DNA from: an uncultured Bacteroidales bacterium
GTDB lineage: Bacteria > Bacteroidota > Bacteroidia > Bacteroidales > WCHB1-69
Assembly: GCA_934699095.1 (NCBI GenBank)
Contig: CAKUVI010000004.1
Location: 248,001 to 312,000, forward strand
Length of the DNA stretch: 64,000 nucleotides
Reading direction: 5' to 3'
The position numbers and the translations under genes are program-made. The notes beneath the pieces were generated by a model. It had not been told where the DNA came from and searched no databases. It saw only the letters and a program-made list of their open reading frames with translations. This document shows, piece after piece, positions 7,862 through 20,300 of this stretch; the stretch's first letter is position 1; every line of letters begins with the position of its first letter.

Positions 7862-9355
7862 ATGAAAAAACATCAAATATCCCCTGATTTTCTGAGTATT
7901 GACAAGGTTAAGAACATAATAGAGCGCAAACAGAAGATCGAATTGTCGAGTGAGGCTGTTGAGGCTGTGAAGAAATGCCGTGATTATTTGGACAAAAAAG
8001 CAATAGAGTCGCCGGAACCAATTTATGGTGTGACCACTGGATTTGGTTCATTGTGCAACAAGCATATTTCAGCTGAAGATCTTTCCACTTTGCAGCGCAA
8101 TCTCGTGATCTCACATGCCTGCGGCGTCGGTGAGGAGGTGCCTCAGGAAATCGTTCAGATAATGCTTCTCATGAAGATCCAATCCCTCTCTTATGGTCAC
8201 TCAGGTGTTCAATTGGATACGATACAGAGACTTGTGGATTTCTTCAACAAAGGTGTATATCCTGTTGTATATCAACAAGGTTCATTGGGAGCTTCAGGCG
8301 ATTTGGCACCGTTGGCACACCTCTCATTGCCTATTATTGGTATGGGCGAGGTCTATTATAGAAATAAAAAATACTCCGCAGCAGAGATTAACGAAAAATT
8401 CGGTTGGAAACCTATCACCCTGAAGTCAAAAGAGGGTTTGGCTCTGCTCAACGGAACCCAGTTCATGAGCTCTTACGCTGTATGGCTTCTTATCAAGGCC
8501 CGCAAGTTGTCATGGCTCGCCGACATCATCGGTGCTGTTTCATTGGAGGCATTCGACGGTCGCATCGAACCTTTCAACATGTTGGTACACTTGGTTCGCC
8601 CGCATGCTGGCCAGATGGCAACTGCCGCACATTTCACCCAACTTCTTGAGGGCTCTGAAATTATCGCCCAACACAAGGAACATGTCCAGGATCCTTACTC
8701 ATTCCGTTGCATACCTCAGGTGCACGGCGCTTCCAAGGACGCCATTGAACACGTGCAGCGCGTGGTTGAGACCGAAATCAACTCTGTTACCGACAATCCT
8801 ACTGTATTCCCTGATGAGGATATTATAGTTTCAGCCGGCAACTTCCACGGACAGCCGCTCGCTTTGGTTCTTGATTTCCTCTCTATTGCAATGGCCGAAC
8901 TCGGAAACATCTCCGAACGCCGTATCTATCAGCTTATTTCAGGCAAACGCGGTCTGCCTTCATTCTTGGTTAAAAATCCAGGCTTGAACTCAGGCTTCAT
9001 GATTCCCCAATACGCCGCCGCTTCAATTGTTAACCAAAACAAAGCCTTCACAATGCCTTGCTCTACAGACTCAATAGAGTCTTCTCAAGGTCAAGAAGAC
9101 CACGTCAGCATGGGCGCTAACGCAGCTACAAAATGCTATCTCGTGGTTAACAATGTGGAGAAGATTCTCGGCATCGAACTTTTCAACGCAGCTCAAGCTT
9201 TAGAATTTAGAAAACCTCTCAAATCATCCGAATTTTTGGAAGAATTTGTGAAATGTTACCGCGAATTCGTGCCTTTCGTTGAAAACGATACATATATGCA
9301 CGAACTTATACAAAAGTCTATCGACTTCATTCAAGGAGTTCGCGTTATCATGTAA
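7862..9355 (+). CDS. hutH: Histidine ammonia-lyase
   Basis: This 497-residue lyase deaminates histidine to urocanate without an added cofactor. The self-made MIO prosthetic group comes from Ala144-Ser145-Gly146 in GSLGASGDLAPLAH. Other family motifs are YGVTTGFGSL with the catalytic Tyr, ISHACGVG, LLNGTQ, the NPGLNSGFMIPQYAAA segment and SSQGQEDHVSMG. The SHACGVG motif fits histidine rather than tyrosine or phenylalanine lyases. No hutU, hutI or formiminotransferase gene is next to it, so the rest of the Hut pathway must be elsewhere or absent. It is followed by a hairpin with a T-run at 9382-9436. Confidence 0.93.
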   Translation: MKKHQISPDFLSIDKVKNIIERKQKIELSSEAVEAVKKCRDYLDKKAIESPEPIYGVTTGFGSLCNKHISAEDLSTLQRNLVISHACGVGEEVPQEIVQIMLLMKIQSLSYGHSGVQLDTIQRLVDFFNKGVYPVVYQQGSLGASGDLAPLAHLSLPIIGMGEVYYRNKKYSAAEINEKFGWKPITLKSKEGLALLNGTQFMSSYAVWLLIKARKLSWLADIIGAVSLEAFDGRIEPFNMLVHLVRPHAGQMATAAHFTQLLEGSEIIAQHKEHVQDPYSFRCIPQVHGASKDAIEHVQRVVETEINSVTDNPTVFPDEDIIVSAGNFHGQPLALVLDFLSIAMAELGNISERRIYQLISGKRGLPSFLVKNPGLNSGFMIPQYAAASIVNQNKAFTMPCSTDSIESSQGQEDHVSMGANAATKCYLVVNNVEKILGIELFNAAQALEFRKPLKSSEFLEEFVKCYREFVPFVENDTYMHELIQKSIDFIQGVRVIM

Positions 9356-9365
9356 TTTTGACAAT

Positions 9366-9373
9366 TATTTTTG
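9366..9373 (+). promoter_or_regulatory. Possible -7 box TATTTTTG upstream of the 9382 hairpin
   Basis: This TAnnTTTG match lies directly after the hutH stop. A transcript starting from it would begin just before the hairpin at 9382-9419. It may be chance or a promoter for the SAM hydrolase gene. Confidence 0.35.
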
Positions 9374-9381
9374 CTATGACC

Positions 9382-9436
9382 AATCCCTCCAAGTTGAACT
9401 TCTTCTGCTCGGAGGGATTTATTTTCTGTTTTTTCA
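9382..9436 (+). terminator. Rho-independent terminator after hutH
   Basis: A perfect 9-bp stem (AATCCCTCC at 9382-9390, GGAGGGATT at 9411-9419) with a 20-nt loop is followed by a T-rich tract. It ends hutH or acts as a leader attenuator for the gene at 9455. Confidence 0.75.
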
Positions 9437-9454
9437 GTCTAAATTTACAAAAAG

Positions 9455-10222
9455 ATGGGTGAAATAATAACGTTATTGAGCGATTGGCGTCTCCGCGACC
9501 CGTATGTTGCAATGCTGAAAGGTCGTATTCTCAGTCGCTTTCCAGATGCTACCATTATCGATGTTACTCATTATGCCGACAAATTCGACACTTTGCAGGC
9601 TTCGTTTATAATGAGGTCGTGCTATAAGTCGTTTCCTCAGGGCTCAATACATTTGATGCTCACCAACACGTCTTTTTCGTCGGATTTCAGTCCGGTACTC
9701 TTGAAACATGACCACCATTTCTTTATTGGAGCGGATGACGGCTCTTTTTTTATGATGTTCGGAAACACATCTCAGCTTAACGGCATGTCGCTCAAAAATA
9801 GTTCAGGACGGTCTGTTCAAGATATGTTAGACATTATTGGACATATTGCCGATAACTCATTGGAGGATAACCTTCTGGAGTACAACTCTTTCAAAAGAGC
9901 ATTCGTTGAAGATCCTGAATATTCTGAACAAGGCAGGCGTATTGAAGGACAGATTATATACATTGATGCTTTCAATAATGCAATTACAGATATTTCCGCT
10001 GAAAAATTCAAACAAATGGTAAAAAATGAACCGTTTACTGCAACTGTTCAATCTACAGGAGAGTGGAAAATCGACAAATTCTCGACAAAATACGCCGAAT
10101 TTGGTAACGAAATGTTCCTCGTTGAAAACGAGTTGGGATATATTGAGATAGCGGCTCACCAATCGGATGTTGCAATTCTTGCCGACCTCAATCCTTATGA
10201 CAAAATAATTATAAACTACTGA
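9455..10222 (+). CDS. SAM hydrolase (DUF62 / SAM hydroxide adenosyltransferase family)
   Basis: This 255-residue protein belongs to the family that hydrolyses S-adenosylmethionine to adenosine and methionine. The N-terminus ITLLSDWRLRDPYVAMLKG carries the conserved Asp residues of the SAM site. A C-terminal beta-barrel has the motif IIYIDAFNNAITDI and ends with LGYIEIAAHQSDVA. The usual family start ITLLTDFG is modified here to ITLLSDW. The next gene starts 2 nt after its stop, so the two are almost certainly co-translated. Confidence 0.85.
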   Translation: MGEIITLLSDWRLRDPYVAMLKGRILSRFPDATIIDVTHYADKFDTLQASFIMRSCYKSFPQGSIHLMLTNTSFSSDFSPVLLKHDHHFFIGADDGSFFMMFGNTSQLNGMSLKNSSGRSVQDMLDIIGHIADNSLEDNLLEYNSFKRAFVEDPEYSEQGRRIEGQIIYIDAFNNAITDISAEKFKQMVKNEPFTATVQSTGEWKIDKFSTKYAEFGNEMFLVENELGYIEIAAHQSDVAILADLNPYDKIIINY

Positions 10223-10224
10223 TT

Positions 10225-10998
10225 ATGTTTAAGTTAGCATTAGTGCAATCAGATTTCTGTCACCTTGACAAGAAAAAAAATCTTGAGCATAGTCATGAAT
10301 TACTGACACAATTTGTCAGTGAGGATGTTGATCTGATAGTTTTTCCGGAGATGTTCAATTGTGGATTTTCGCCTGAGGTGTTGAAGGATGCGGAGTTTGA
10401 AGATGGCGAAAGTGTGCTTTTTCTGCGTGAAATGTCTGAAAAATATGGAAGTGATGTAGTGGCAACGTTACCGATAATCGATGGTAACAATTTGTTTAAC
10501 AGATTGTTGTGGGTTTCATCAGGAGAGATAAAGGCGAGATATGACAAACATTATCTTTTCATAGGCGAGGAGGCCTATTTTGCAGCAGGAGTAGAGAAGA
10601 GTGTTGTTGAAACGTTGGCGACGAGGTTTCTCCCGTTAATTTGTTTTGATGTTCGTTTTCCAGAGTGGAGTCGGAACTCCGTAAAGAATGGTGTTTTCGA
10701 TTATGATTGTCTGATTTATACGGCAAATTTTCCATCCCCACGCGAATCGGAATTGGTTTCATTAGCCCGCGCCCGTGCAATTGAAAACCAATCGTATGTT
10801 TTGGTAGTCAATAGAGTGGGAGTGGATGGTTTTGGGAAAAAGTATTCCGGTGGCACTTTCGTTGCCAATCCGCACGGTGAAATCGAGGCAATTCTGCCAT
10901 TCAATGAAGAAGGTGTGCTGATTTATTCTTGCGACCTCAACTCGGTAAAACTTCTAAGAAATAACTTTCCAGTTTCAAATTTTTGGTTAAGATCATAG
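10225..10998 (+). CDS. Nitrilase-superfamily amidohydrolase (omega-amidase-like)
   Basis: This 257-residue protein has the carbon-nitrogen hydrolase triad: Glu42 in FPEMFNCGF, Lys108 in RYDKHYLF and Cys140 in ICFDVRFPEWSRN. The short length and the PEMFNCGFS and FPEWSRN segments resemble YafV/omega-amidases, which hydrolyse alpha-ketoglutaramate or alpha-ketosuccinamate produced when glutamine or asparagine donate amino groups, for example in methionine salvage. The exact substrate is inferred. It lies 2 nt after the SAM hydrolase gene, which suggests a joint role in SAM/methionine turnover. Confidence 0.83.
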   Translation: MFKLALVQSDFCHLDKKKNLEHSHELLTQFVSEDVDLIVFPEMFNCGFSPEVLKDAEFEDGESVLFLREMSEKYGSDVVATLPIIDGNNLFNRLLWVSSGEIKARYDKHYLFIGEEAYFAAGVEKSVVETLATRFLPLICFDVRFPEWSRNSVKNGVFDYDCLIYTANFPSPRESELVSLARARAIENQSYVLVVNRVGVDGFGKKYSGGTFVANPHGEIEAILPFNEEGVLIYSCDLNSVKLLRNNFPVSNFWLRS

Positions 10999-11078
10999 TG
11001 TTCTTTACATATAAACATCTGATTTTTAATTTATTAGAAAAAAAATTAAAATTTTCTTCGGGATATTAAGAAAAATTA

Positions 11079-11086
11079 TATATTTG
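11079..11086 (+). promoter_or_regulatory. -7 promoter box TATATTTG for tRNA-Phe
   Basis: This TAnnTTTG match lies 18 nt before the mature tRNA 5' end. A clear -33 TTG is missing. Confidence 0.55.
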
Positions 11087-11104
11087 CAACCTCAAAACAG
11101 CGAT

Positions 11105-11177
<73 letters not shown>

Positions 11178-11178
11178 C

Positions 11179-11216
11179 AAGGGAGCGGACAAAAGTCCGT
11201 TCCCTTATTTTTTTTG
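11179..11216 (+). terminator. Rho-independent terminator after tRNA-Phe
   Basis: A 10-bp stem (11181-11190 with 11195-11204, one G-T pair) with an AAAA loop is followed by a long T-run. This makes the tRNA a single-gene transcript. Confidence 0.9.
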
Positions 11217-11255
11217 AATTTTTTTGAACTTGTTGCAAATGATAATTAAAATTAT

Positions 11256-11263
11256 TATCTTTG
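11256..11263 (+). promoter_or_regulatory. -7 promoter box TATCTTTG for the 3067-residue protein
   Basis: This consensus TAnnTTTG box lies about 70 nt before the ATG at 11333. A possible -33 TTG at 11233-11235 is 20 nt upstream. The resulting AT-rich leader is about 65 nt long. Confidence 0.6.
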
Positions 11264-11332
11264 CGACTTGTAGTTTTGTATTTAGAAATTTAGAGAAAAT
11301 AGTACAATTCAATTCATAAAAATTCAAAAATT

Positions 11333-14300
11333 ATGGGAAAAGTTTACATTTTTAGCAGACTAACCGACAAGGTTAGATCGATCGCTGCCCTGCTATTGGT
11401 TATGGCTGTGGCGGTGGGTAGTGTTTTTGCCCAGTATGACGGGACAGGAACATTTACCAAGATTACGTCTGTTGACGAACTTACTACCGGTTACTATGTA
11501 GTGGCTGAGCAAGGGGGTGAATTTGCAATGACTTCCGAGGTTAACGCTGGTGGCACGAAGTATCTGTTATCAACAGAAGCTAACTTTGAAAATCCAGAAG
11601 CTGCAATCGTATGGTTGATAGATGTTGCAGCCGACGGATCCGTTACGTTGTACAATGAAGCTGTAGGTGCATACGCTGCCTATTCTGGCAGTGGCAACAG
11701 CGCTTACACTATCACTTCATTGAGCGACAAGGGCAAATGGAATGTGTCGTTGGATGCAGAAGAAAACTTTGTTTTCGAGAATGTTGCATCAGCTGGCAGA
11801 ATCCTTTCTTATAATGCCGGTTCTCCAAGATTTGCATGTTATACAAGCAATCAAAAGAAACTTGCCCTCTACAAGAGGGATGGAGCTGCTCCCGTAGCGC
11901 TTGTCAAAGCTCCTGTTTTCTCAATTCCTTCAGGAACTTACTACACCGCTCCTCAAACCATAGCTCTCTCTTGCGAGACCGAGGGCGCCAACATCTATTA
12001 CTCAATAAATAGTGGCGAAGAGGTGCTTTACAGCGCTCCGTTCACAATCAACAGCAATTCAACAGTTGTTGCATACGCCAAACTCGGCGAGAACAACAGC
12101 GTTCAAATTACTGAGACCTTCACTTTTGTTATTCCTACCGAAGTTGCAAGCATAGCCGCTTTCAAAGCTGCTGAGGGCGATGCAAACACCGTTTATAAAA
12201 TCACAGGTGATGTTACCTACAACTATGGCGCAAACGGAAACCGTTATGTGCAAGATCCTACCGGAGGACTTCTCGTCTATGATTATTCTGTAATCACTAA
12301 CAACTATAATCCAGGCGACGTAATCTCTGGCGGTCTTGTAGGTAAAAAACAGCTTTACTACGGTTTGGTAGAGATGATCCCTGTTGAAAATCCTGCCGAA
12401 GGTGTTGCTGGAACTGAAAACCTTCCTGTTGCTGTGACAATGGCTGATATCGCAGCTGACCCAGATGCGTATATGTCAAGATTGGTGACAATCACGAACT
12501 GTGCAGTTGCTGCCGACATTACATTCAACACCACCTCAACACAGAATCTGAATATGACACAGGGTTCAAACACAATGCAGATCCGCAACGTGTTCAGAAC
12601 TCTTGACAAGAGCTTGGATGCCGGACAGTTTATCAATGTGACCGGTTTTGTAGGCAGATACAACAGCACTCTTCAAATTTTCCCACGCTACAATGAGGAC
12701 ATAGAAGTTGTGAATACAACTTTGCCTCTCGTCTGCGATTTCGACAACAACAGTAATTCAGCCACTCTTGTAAATGGTACTGCCGCAAACAAATGGTATG
12801 TCGGTCAGGCGCAAGGTTTCGACAACAACAAGTTATACATCTCATCTTCAAACGGCCTCACCAACAAATACAAAATCAATGAAGCTGCCGTTTCACATGC
12901 GTGGATGCCTGTTACAATGCCTGCATCAGACGTTATTTTGAGCTTTGACTACAGAAGCAACGGTGAGAACGAGAATGACTTCTTGCAGATTTCCCTCGTT
13001 GACGCTTCTGCAGAAGTTGTTGCCGGCACACTTCCAACTGACTATCTCGCTCGTTTGAACGGTCAGAGTGAAGTTAAACACTATCAAGTTGTTATTCCAG
13101 CATCTTATGCTGGCGCAAAGAAACTTGTCTTCACATGGACAAACGACGCAGCCAATGGTGAGCAGACACCTGCATGCATCGACAATATCGAGATGAAGAC
13201 AACATGCACAGCTCCTACAAATTTGGCTGCTGCCGTTGAAGGTCAGACTGCAGTAATCACTTGGACTGCTCCTGAAGGCCAGAATTCATGGACTGTTGAG
13301 TACAAGGATTCAGAAAGTCATGGTTGGATTTCACAAAATGTTACAAATCCTACCATCACTCTTGACAATCTTTCAACTGAAGTCACATACGATGTCAGAG
13401 TTAAGGCAAATTGCGGTGAAGAGTCAAGCGTTTGGACAAAGGCTAACTTCAACGTTCCTTGTATCGATCTTACAACATCCGACCTGAATTTCACAATCGG
13501 CACAGGAATATCAACATCTTACCATCCTTTCTATGCTTACTACGGAAATTCATGGACCCAGGTTATCTATCCTAAGTCAAACTTCGAGACCCCGGGATAT
13601 ATCAACTCAATATCATGGGAGGTAAATTCCGCCGCTGAGCACGAATATACCTCTTTGAAGATATACATGGGTACAACATCTCTTAATGCAAACACAACAT
13701 CATCTTGGTTGCCAATGGATGAGTTGACTTTGGTTTATGAGAAATCAAATGGAAAAATCGGTTCAGCCTCTGGTTGGGAAACATACAATTTGAGCACTCC
13801 TTATTATTATAATGGAGAAGACAATTTGGTGATTGTGGTTTCACGTGCTGCAAGTGGTTGGAAGAGCCTGTATTACAAGGGAACCACCGGCCAAACAAAT
13901 GCAGTGTTGTACAGATATGCAGACGGCAACTCAAGCTACGCAGAACATCCGGGCACAGCAACAGGTTACACTGCATCAACGCTTCCTAATATGAAGGTTG
14001 ACTACACTGGATATGTTTGTGGTGACGAGAAATGCGCAGCTCCTGCTGATCTCGCCGTTAGCAACATAACCACTGATGGCGCTAAACTCACCTGGACAGG
14101 TGATGCTCCTTCATATATGGTTTCATACATGGCGGAAGGTGATGCTGAATTCACAAATGTTGAGGTTGCCAACACCCAATACACATTAACCGGTTTGGCT
14201 GACAACACCGACTATGTTGTAGCCGTAGTTGCCAAATGCGGCAATGTAGGCGACAGCAAGGAAGTGACTGCAGCTTTCAAGACTGAGGCTATATGCAAGG

Positions 14301-17300
14301 TTCCTGCTAATCTTCAGGTTTCTCATAATATCGCCAACACCGAGATCACTTGGTCACCAATTGCTGGTGTTAACCAATATGAGGTTCAATACGGAATCGC
14401 AGGTGGCGACATTATGCACTCTGCTTTTGTCAACGACGCTACAGTTTACACTATAGCTGCTCTTGATGAAAACACACAATATACAGTAAGAGTAAGGGCT
14501 ATTTGTGCCGAAGACAGTCACAGCGACTGGGCAGAACTCACATTCACACGTCCTTTGATCTGTTCTACACCTACAGAACTCACAGTTACTGACGTGACCG
14601 TCAATTCAGCTTCTTTGACATGGAATGCAGGCGATGCATCTTCATGGACTGTAAGATACAACCAGGTTGGTTCAGATCTCAGCACAACAATTACCACAAA
14701 CACTAATAGTGCAACTATCACTGGTTTGTCTTCTAACACTAAATATGAAGTAAGTGTAAAGGGCAATTGTGCTGGTTACTTAAGTCCATGGTCAACAGCT
14801 GTTACACTTAACACAGAATGTGGTCCTTACACCGTAACAAATTCAAATCCTTGGTTTGAAGATTTCGAAGGATATACAGGTTCAGGTGAGAAGGCATTTG
14901 ACCCATGTTGGGAGACTCCTGTCAAGTCATCATCGAATGCTCCGTTTGTTTACTGCAACTACTCAGGTGCAACACATTCAGGTGTCAACTCAATGGAGTT
15001 GAAGGGTACAACAAACCAAGAGAATGTTGTTGTTTTACCAGTATTCTCAAACGATATTGCAACATTACAACTCTCATTCTTTGCAAACACAACTGCAAGT
15101 TCAGTTGCAAATGCCGGTACTTTTGAAGTTGGTTATGTGACAGACGCTAACGATGGCTCAACATTCGTGGCATTGAACACCGTAACTCCTCTTTCAACAA
15201 GTTTGAACAGAGCAAATTCTGATTTCTATGGTCCGTTCAACTATTCTTCTGTAACTGCAGAGAATGCAAGAATGGCTATCCACTTCAAATCTTCATACGG
15301 TTCTTATTCTGCTACATCTTGGAATTTGGACGACATCACAGTTTCCTTGATTCCGAACTGTCAGGCTCCTATGAATTTGGTGACAACAGAAGTTACAGTT
15401 AATAGTGCAACTGTAGCATGGACAACCCTCGGGGAAGAGGAATCATGGAATGTTCAATATGGTCCTGCAGGTTTCGCACTCGGTGAAGGCACAATCGTTG
15501 AAACATCAACAAAGCCTTACCAAATCACAGGTCTCACAACAGGTACATCATACGATGTCTATGTAAACGCTATCTGTGGTGTAGGTAACGAAAGTGAATG
15601 GGTTGGACCTATCACCGTTACACCTGCTACAAAATGTACATACAGACTTGAGTTGACCGACAGCTATGGTGATGGCTGGAATAACGGTAAAATCACCGTT
15701 ACACAAAACGGCTCATCACAAACCTACACCATAAGCAGCGGTTCATCTGCAACCTATAATGTAGAAGTATTAAACGGTACTGATGTTACATTTACATATA
15801 ACACAGGTTCTTATGCTTATGAGAATTCATTTGTAATATACGACTACGATAATAATGTTGTATGGCAGTTGACATCAGGTAGTGGAAACGATGGTGCAAA
15901 CACAACAGTGGTTCCATCGTGTTATGAAGTTGAACCGAGTGGTTGCGAAAGCACTTGTCAGTTCACAATTCTCCTTACAGATGAGTATGGTGATGGTTGG
16001 ACAGGCTGGGATGATGACTACAACACAGTTGTTGACGGTCTCCTCACTATCAAGCAAAACGGTGAGGTAGTTGGTGAATACGCTCTTGAAGACGGTTATT
16101 CAGCAAACTATAACGTTGAATTGTGCGACAATGTAGAAACAGAATTCATCCTTGATCCTGGTTACTTCTATGATGAGATAGGCGTTACCATTACAAACAC
16201 CAATGGTGATGTTATCTGGTCTGTAAGCGATCTTGATGAAGGTGACGAACAAACCTACACATTCACTGTAGATTGTGGTGATGCACCGGCATCATGTGTT
16301 AAACCTACAGATCTCGCTGTTGAAAGCACAACTGAAAACTCTGCAGTACTCGCATGGACAGGTGACGCAGCAGTTACCTATCAAGTTGAATACCGTAAGG
16401 CTGAAGTTGAAGCATGGTCAACAGCTACCGTTACCGGTCTTACATACACAATAAACAATCTTGAGACCAATGCAACTTACTATGCACGTGTTAAGGCTGT
16501 TTGCGACGTTGAGAACACCTATAGCGACGAGGTATTCTTCTTCATCTCAACAAGCAGTGCATGTAACGATTCTGAAGTAGGCGACCAAAGCAACACTACT
16601 TATTACATTCCTGTTAACACTTATTACAAAAACTCTTACTCACAACAGATCTTCACACCTGAAGAAATCGGCGGCTCTGGTAATATTACCAAGATAGCTT
16701 TCAATTACCAATATACCAGCAGTATAAATTCCAAGGGTGATGTTACTATCTACATAGCAAATACCGACAAGACAGAATTCGACAGCAATACAGATTGGCA
16801 GACTGAAGGCTTGACACAAGTATATCATGGCAACATGAACTGTGTTCAAGGTTGGAACGAATTTGTATTGGATGAACCATTTGCATATGATAACTCAAGC
16901 AATCTTATTGTAGCAGTTTTGGACAACAGCGGTTCTTACAATTCATCTTCATACAAGTTCTATTGCAAGACAGGTTCTGACAACACTACTTTGTACTATT
17001 ACAATGACTACAGCCAATGGTCAGCAAGCTCAAGTGGTACAAGAACCAATATCAGAAACGACATTCGTTTCACCGTATGTGCATCAGAATTCTCAGATGT
17101 ACAGGTTGAAGATATTTCCTTTATTAGTCAAGCTTGTGAAATAGTAGATCAGCATCTTTCTGCCCATTTTAAGAATGTAGGTTCTACTGATATCAACAAG
17201 GTTGAAGCATACTATAGTGTAAATGGTGGTGTAGCAGTACACGAGACAATCAATTTGTCAGAAACGCTTGCACAAGGCGAATCCACTTATTTCTACTTCA

Positions 17301-20300
17301 ACACTCCTATAACTTTAACAGAGCCGAACAACACCATTAAAGTTTGGATAACAGTTCCGGGTGATGGTAGTTTCAATAACAATGTCGCTTATACTACATC
17401 GTCTATTGTAGCGCCGCTGGAGGTTCCTTATTTTGAGGACTTCAATGGCGATGCGTCAACAGAATGGGCGGTAGGTGGAAATGACATAGCGAATGTTAGT
17501 ATCAATGATGCAATTGAAATCAGTGGTAATGATTATGAGGAATCAACAGCCAGTGCATATGCTCCATGTATCTATCTGCCTGCTGGTCGTTACCAAGTAG
17601 CTTACGACTATTATGCTAAAAATGCCGCATACGTTGAGAATTTCAAAGTTTTATATGGAATGAGTCTACAAACTCTTGAAGATGTAGTTGCAGAACATAC
17701 GTTCTCTAATACAGAACCTGTTAGAGCATATAATACAATCGAAATCACTGAAGGTGGTGTTTACTATTTCGCGATAAAAGGAATTAATGCACCTGGTAAC
17801 ATGGGCTTCTTTGTTGACAACTTCTCTATAAAGAGACTCATCCGCACAAATGTTTACTATGCAGCTCATGGTGACGGTACACCAGAGGGTCAGCTTGAGG
17901 TTCCTGAAGGCGAAGAACTCACTATCGAAATCGTTCCTGAGGTTGGATACCATGTATTCGGCATCTATAAGAACCAAGTTTTGGTAAGAGGCGAAAACAC
18001 CGACAACGCAGCTGTTGAGTATTTCACATTCGTTCCTAACAATTACGATAACATCTATGTTAATTTCACAACCAACAAGTATGAGATCAATGCAATTGTT
18101 GAAAACTACTTCGTTACTGAGTACAACGACAATGCTCTTGGTGCAACTTACACACCGAGTCATGAGGTGCTTTACCATGGTGCAACACACACCGGTATCA
18201 TAGCTCTCGCTCCGAACTATCACATCGAAGGTGTTTATGTTAACGGTTTGAATATGACTTCTGACCTTGTTGCAATGGAAGGCAACCAGTACAAGTTCGT
18301 TCTTTCACCGATAGCTGAGGATAAGGACATCAGAGTTGTGGCTGGTCTCGACAGTGCAAGAATTGTTTACACAGTTCTCGCCGGAGAGGGTGTCATCAAC
18401 GAGACATTTGTAGTTGACGGTGAGACCGAGCTTCCAGCAACATACGTTGAAACCATCCAAGGATACATTGATTTCTTAAGCTCAATCACACCAGCTCCTG
18501 GTTACCATGTTGAGAGCATCATCATCGACGGTGTTGAGCACAACATCATTGAGCTATACTCATTCGAGAAACTCTTCGGCACTCACAACGTTGTGATTGT
18601 ATTCGCTAAGAACCATTATGTAATCACAACCAATGGTTATGGCAACGGTACTGTATCAAACGGTGTTGAGTTCGATTATGATCCAGACTTTGTATATGTA
18701 TTCAAGGCTACTCCGGCAGCTGACAACCACATTGTAAGCGTATTGCGCAACAACGTTGAATTGACAGTTGCAGATCCTCAGGCAATGTTCACAGACACAT
18801 TGAGAAACATCCTTGACAACTACGATTACCAAGTATTGTTCGCTCCTGACAAATACAACGTAACAGCATCTGCTGGTGAGGGAGGTTCAATCTCTAATGC
18901 CGGCACCATCACTTACAACTATGACGAAGATGTTGACTATGTAATCAACGCAAACGAAGGTTACTATATCGCATCAGTTACAGTTGACGGTGTTGAGACT
19001 GTTTATACACAAGACGACGCGTTGACGACAACAACCGTTCATTTTGATGCAAACAGCGGCAACCACACTGTAAATGCAACATTTGCTCCATTCATCTACA
19101 CAATCACTGTAAATGCCGGTCAGAATGGTGCTATCACACCTGGTACCTCAACTTATGAATTCAACACAACACCTACATTCCTGATCACTCCTAACACTGG
19201 ATATGGCATTGTGGATGTAACTGTTGATGGTGAGTCAAAGGGTGCAATCAGCACATACACATTCCCAGCATTGACATCAGATCACACTATTGCTGCAACA
19301 TTCGCTGCTTATCAATACACAATAACCGCTAACGCTGGCAACGGCGGTACCATCACACCTGCTGGTGTAACCAACATGGTATATGGTGGCGACCAGACCT
19401 ACACAATCACAGCATCTAACGGTTATCATATCGCCAATGTTTATGTTGACGGTGTTGCTGTTGCAGACCCGACAAGCACATATACATTCGAAAATGTTAC
19501 AGCTAACCACACTATTTACGCTGTATTTGAGGCTAATCAATACACAATCACAGTTAACCAACCTGCAAATGGTACAATCACTCCAAGCGGTGTGATCACT
19601 GTTCAATATGGTGAAACTCCTACTTTCGTGATTACTCCTAACACAGGATACAGTGTAAGCCAAATTACAGTCAACGCTTCTACACAAGTAATCAACAACG
19701 CTACACACGTTAATGATATTTACACTTACACATTCCCGGCAGTATCATCCAACCAGACTATCACTGCAACAATGACAGCTAAGACTTACACAATCACAGC
19801 TTCAGCAGGCAGCAATGGTACGATTACACCAAACGGCAATGTGAATGCGGTTTATGGTTCAACACACTCATTCCAGATTACTCCTAACGAAGGATATGTA
19901 GTTGACAATGTAACTGTTGATGGCATGAGCATGGGTTCTCTCGGTGCTTATACATTCACCAACGTTGTTGCCAACCACACCATCAACGTAACATTCAAGA
20001 TGGCAGAATGTGTTGCTCCAACAAACTTGCAGACCACTTACATTGATTCTACTTCAGCTGTTTTGAACTGGTACCATCCGGGTGCTGCTTCATTCGATAT
20101 CCAATACAAGACTATCGACGGCACATTCAGCTCAATCTCAGCCGTAACTGGCAACAGCTACACTTTGATGGGCTTGAATCCTGGAACAACCTATTTGTGG
20201 CAAATCCGCGCTAATTGCGCTGCAAACAACCACAGCGATTGGACCAACATGGTGGTATTCAAGACAAATAATCCTTCAATCGAAGTTGGATTGAACGATT

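Noticed and set aside
17843..20005. Repeated units resembling an array
   Set aside because: The repetition is at protein level inside one long frame. Spacing and sequence do not fit a CRISPR array.
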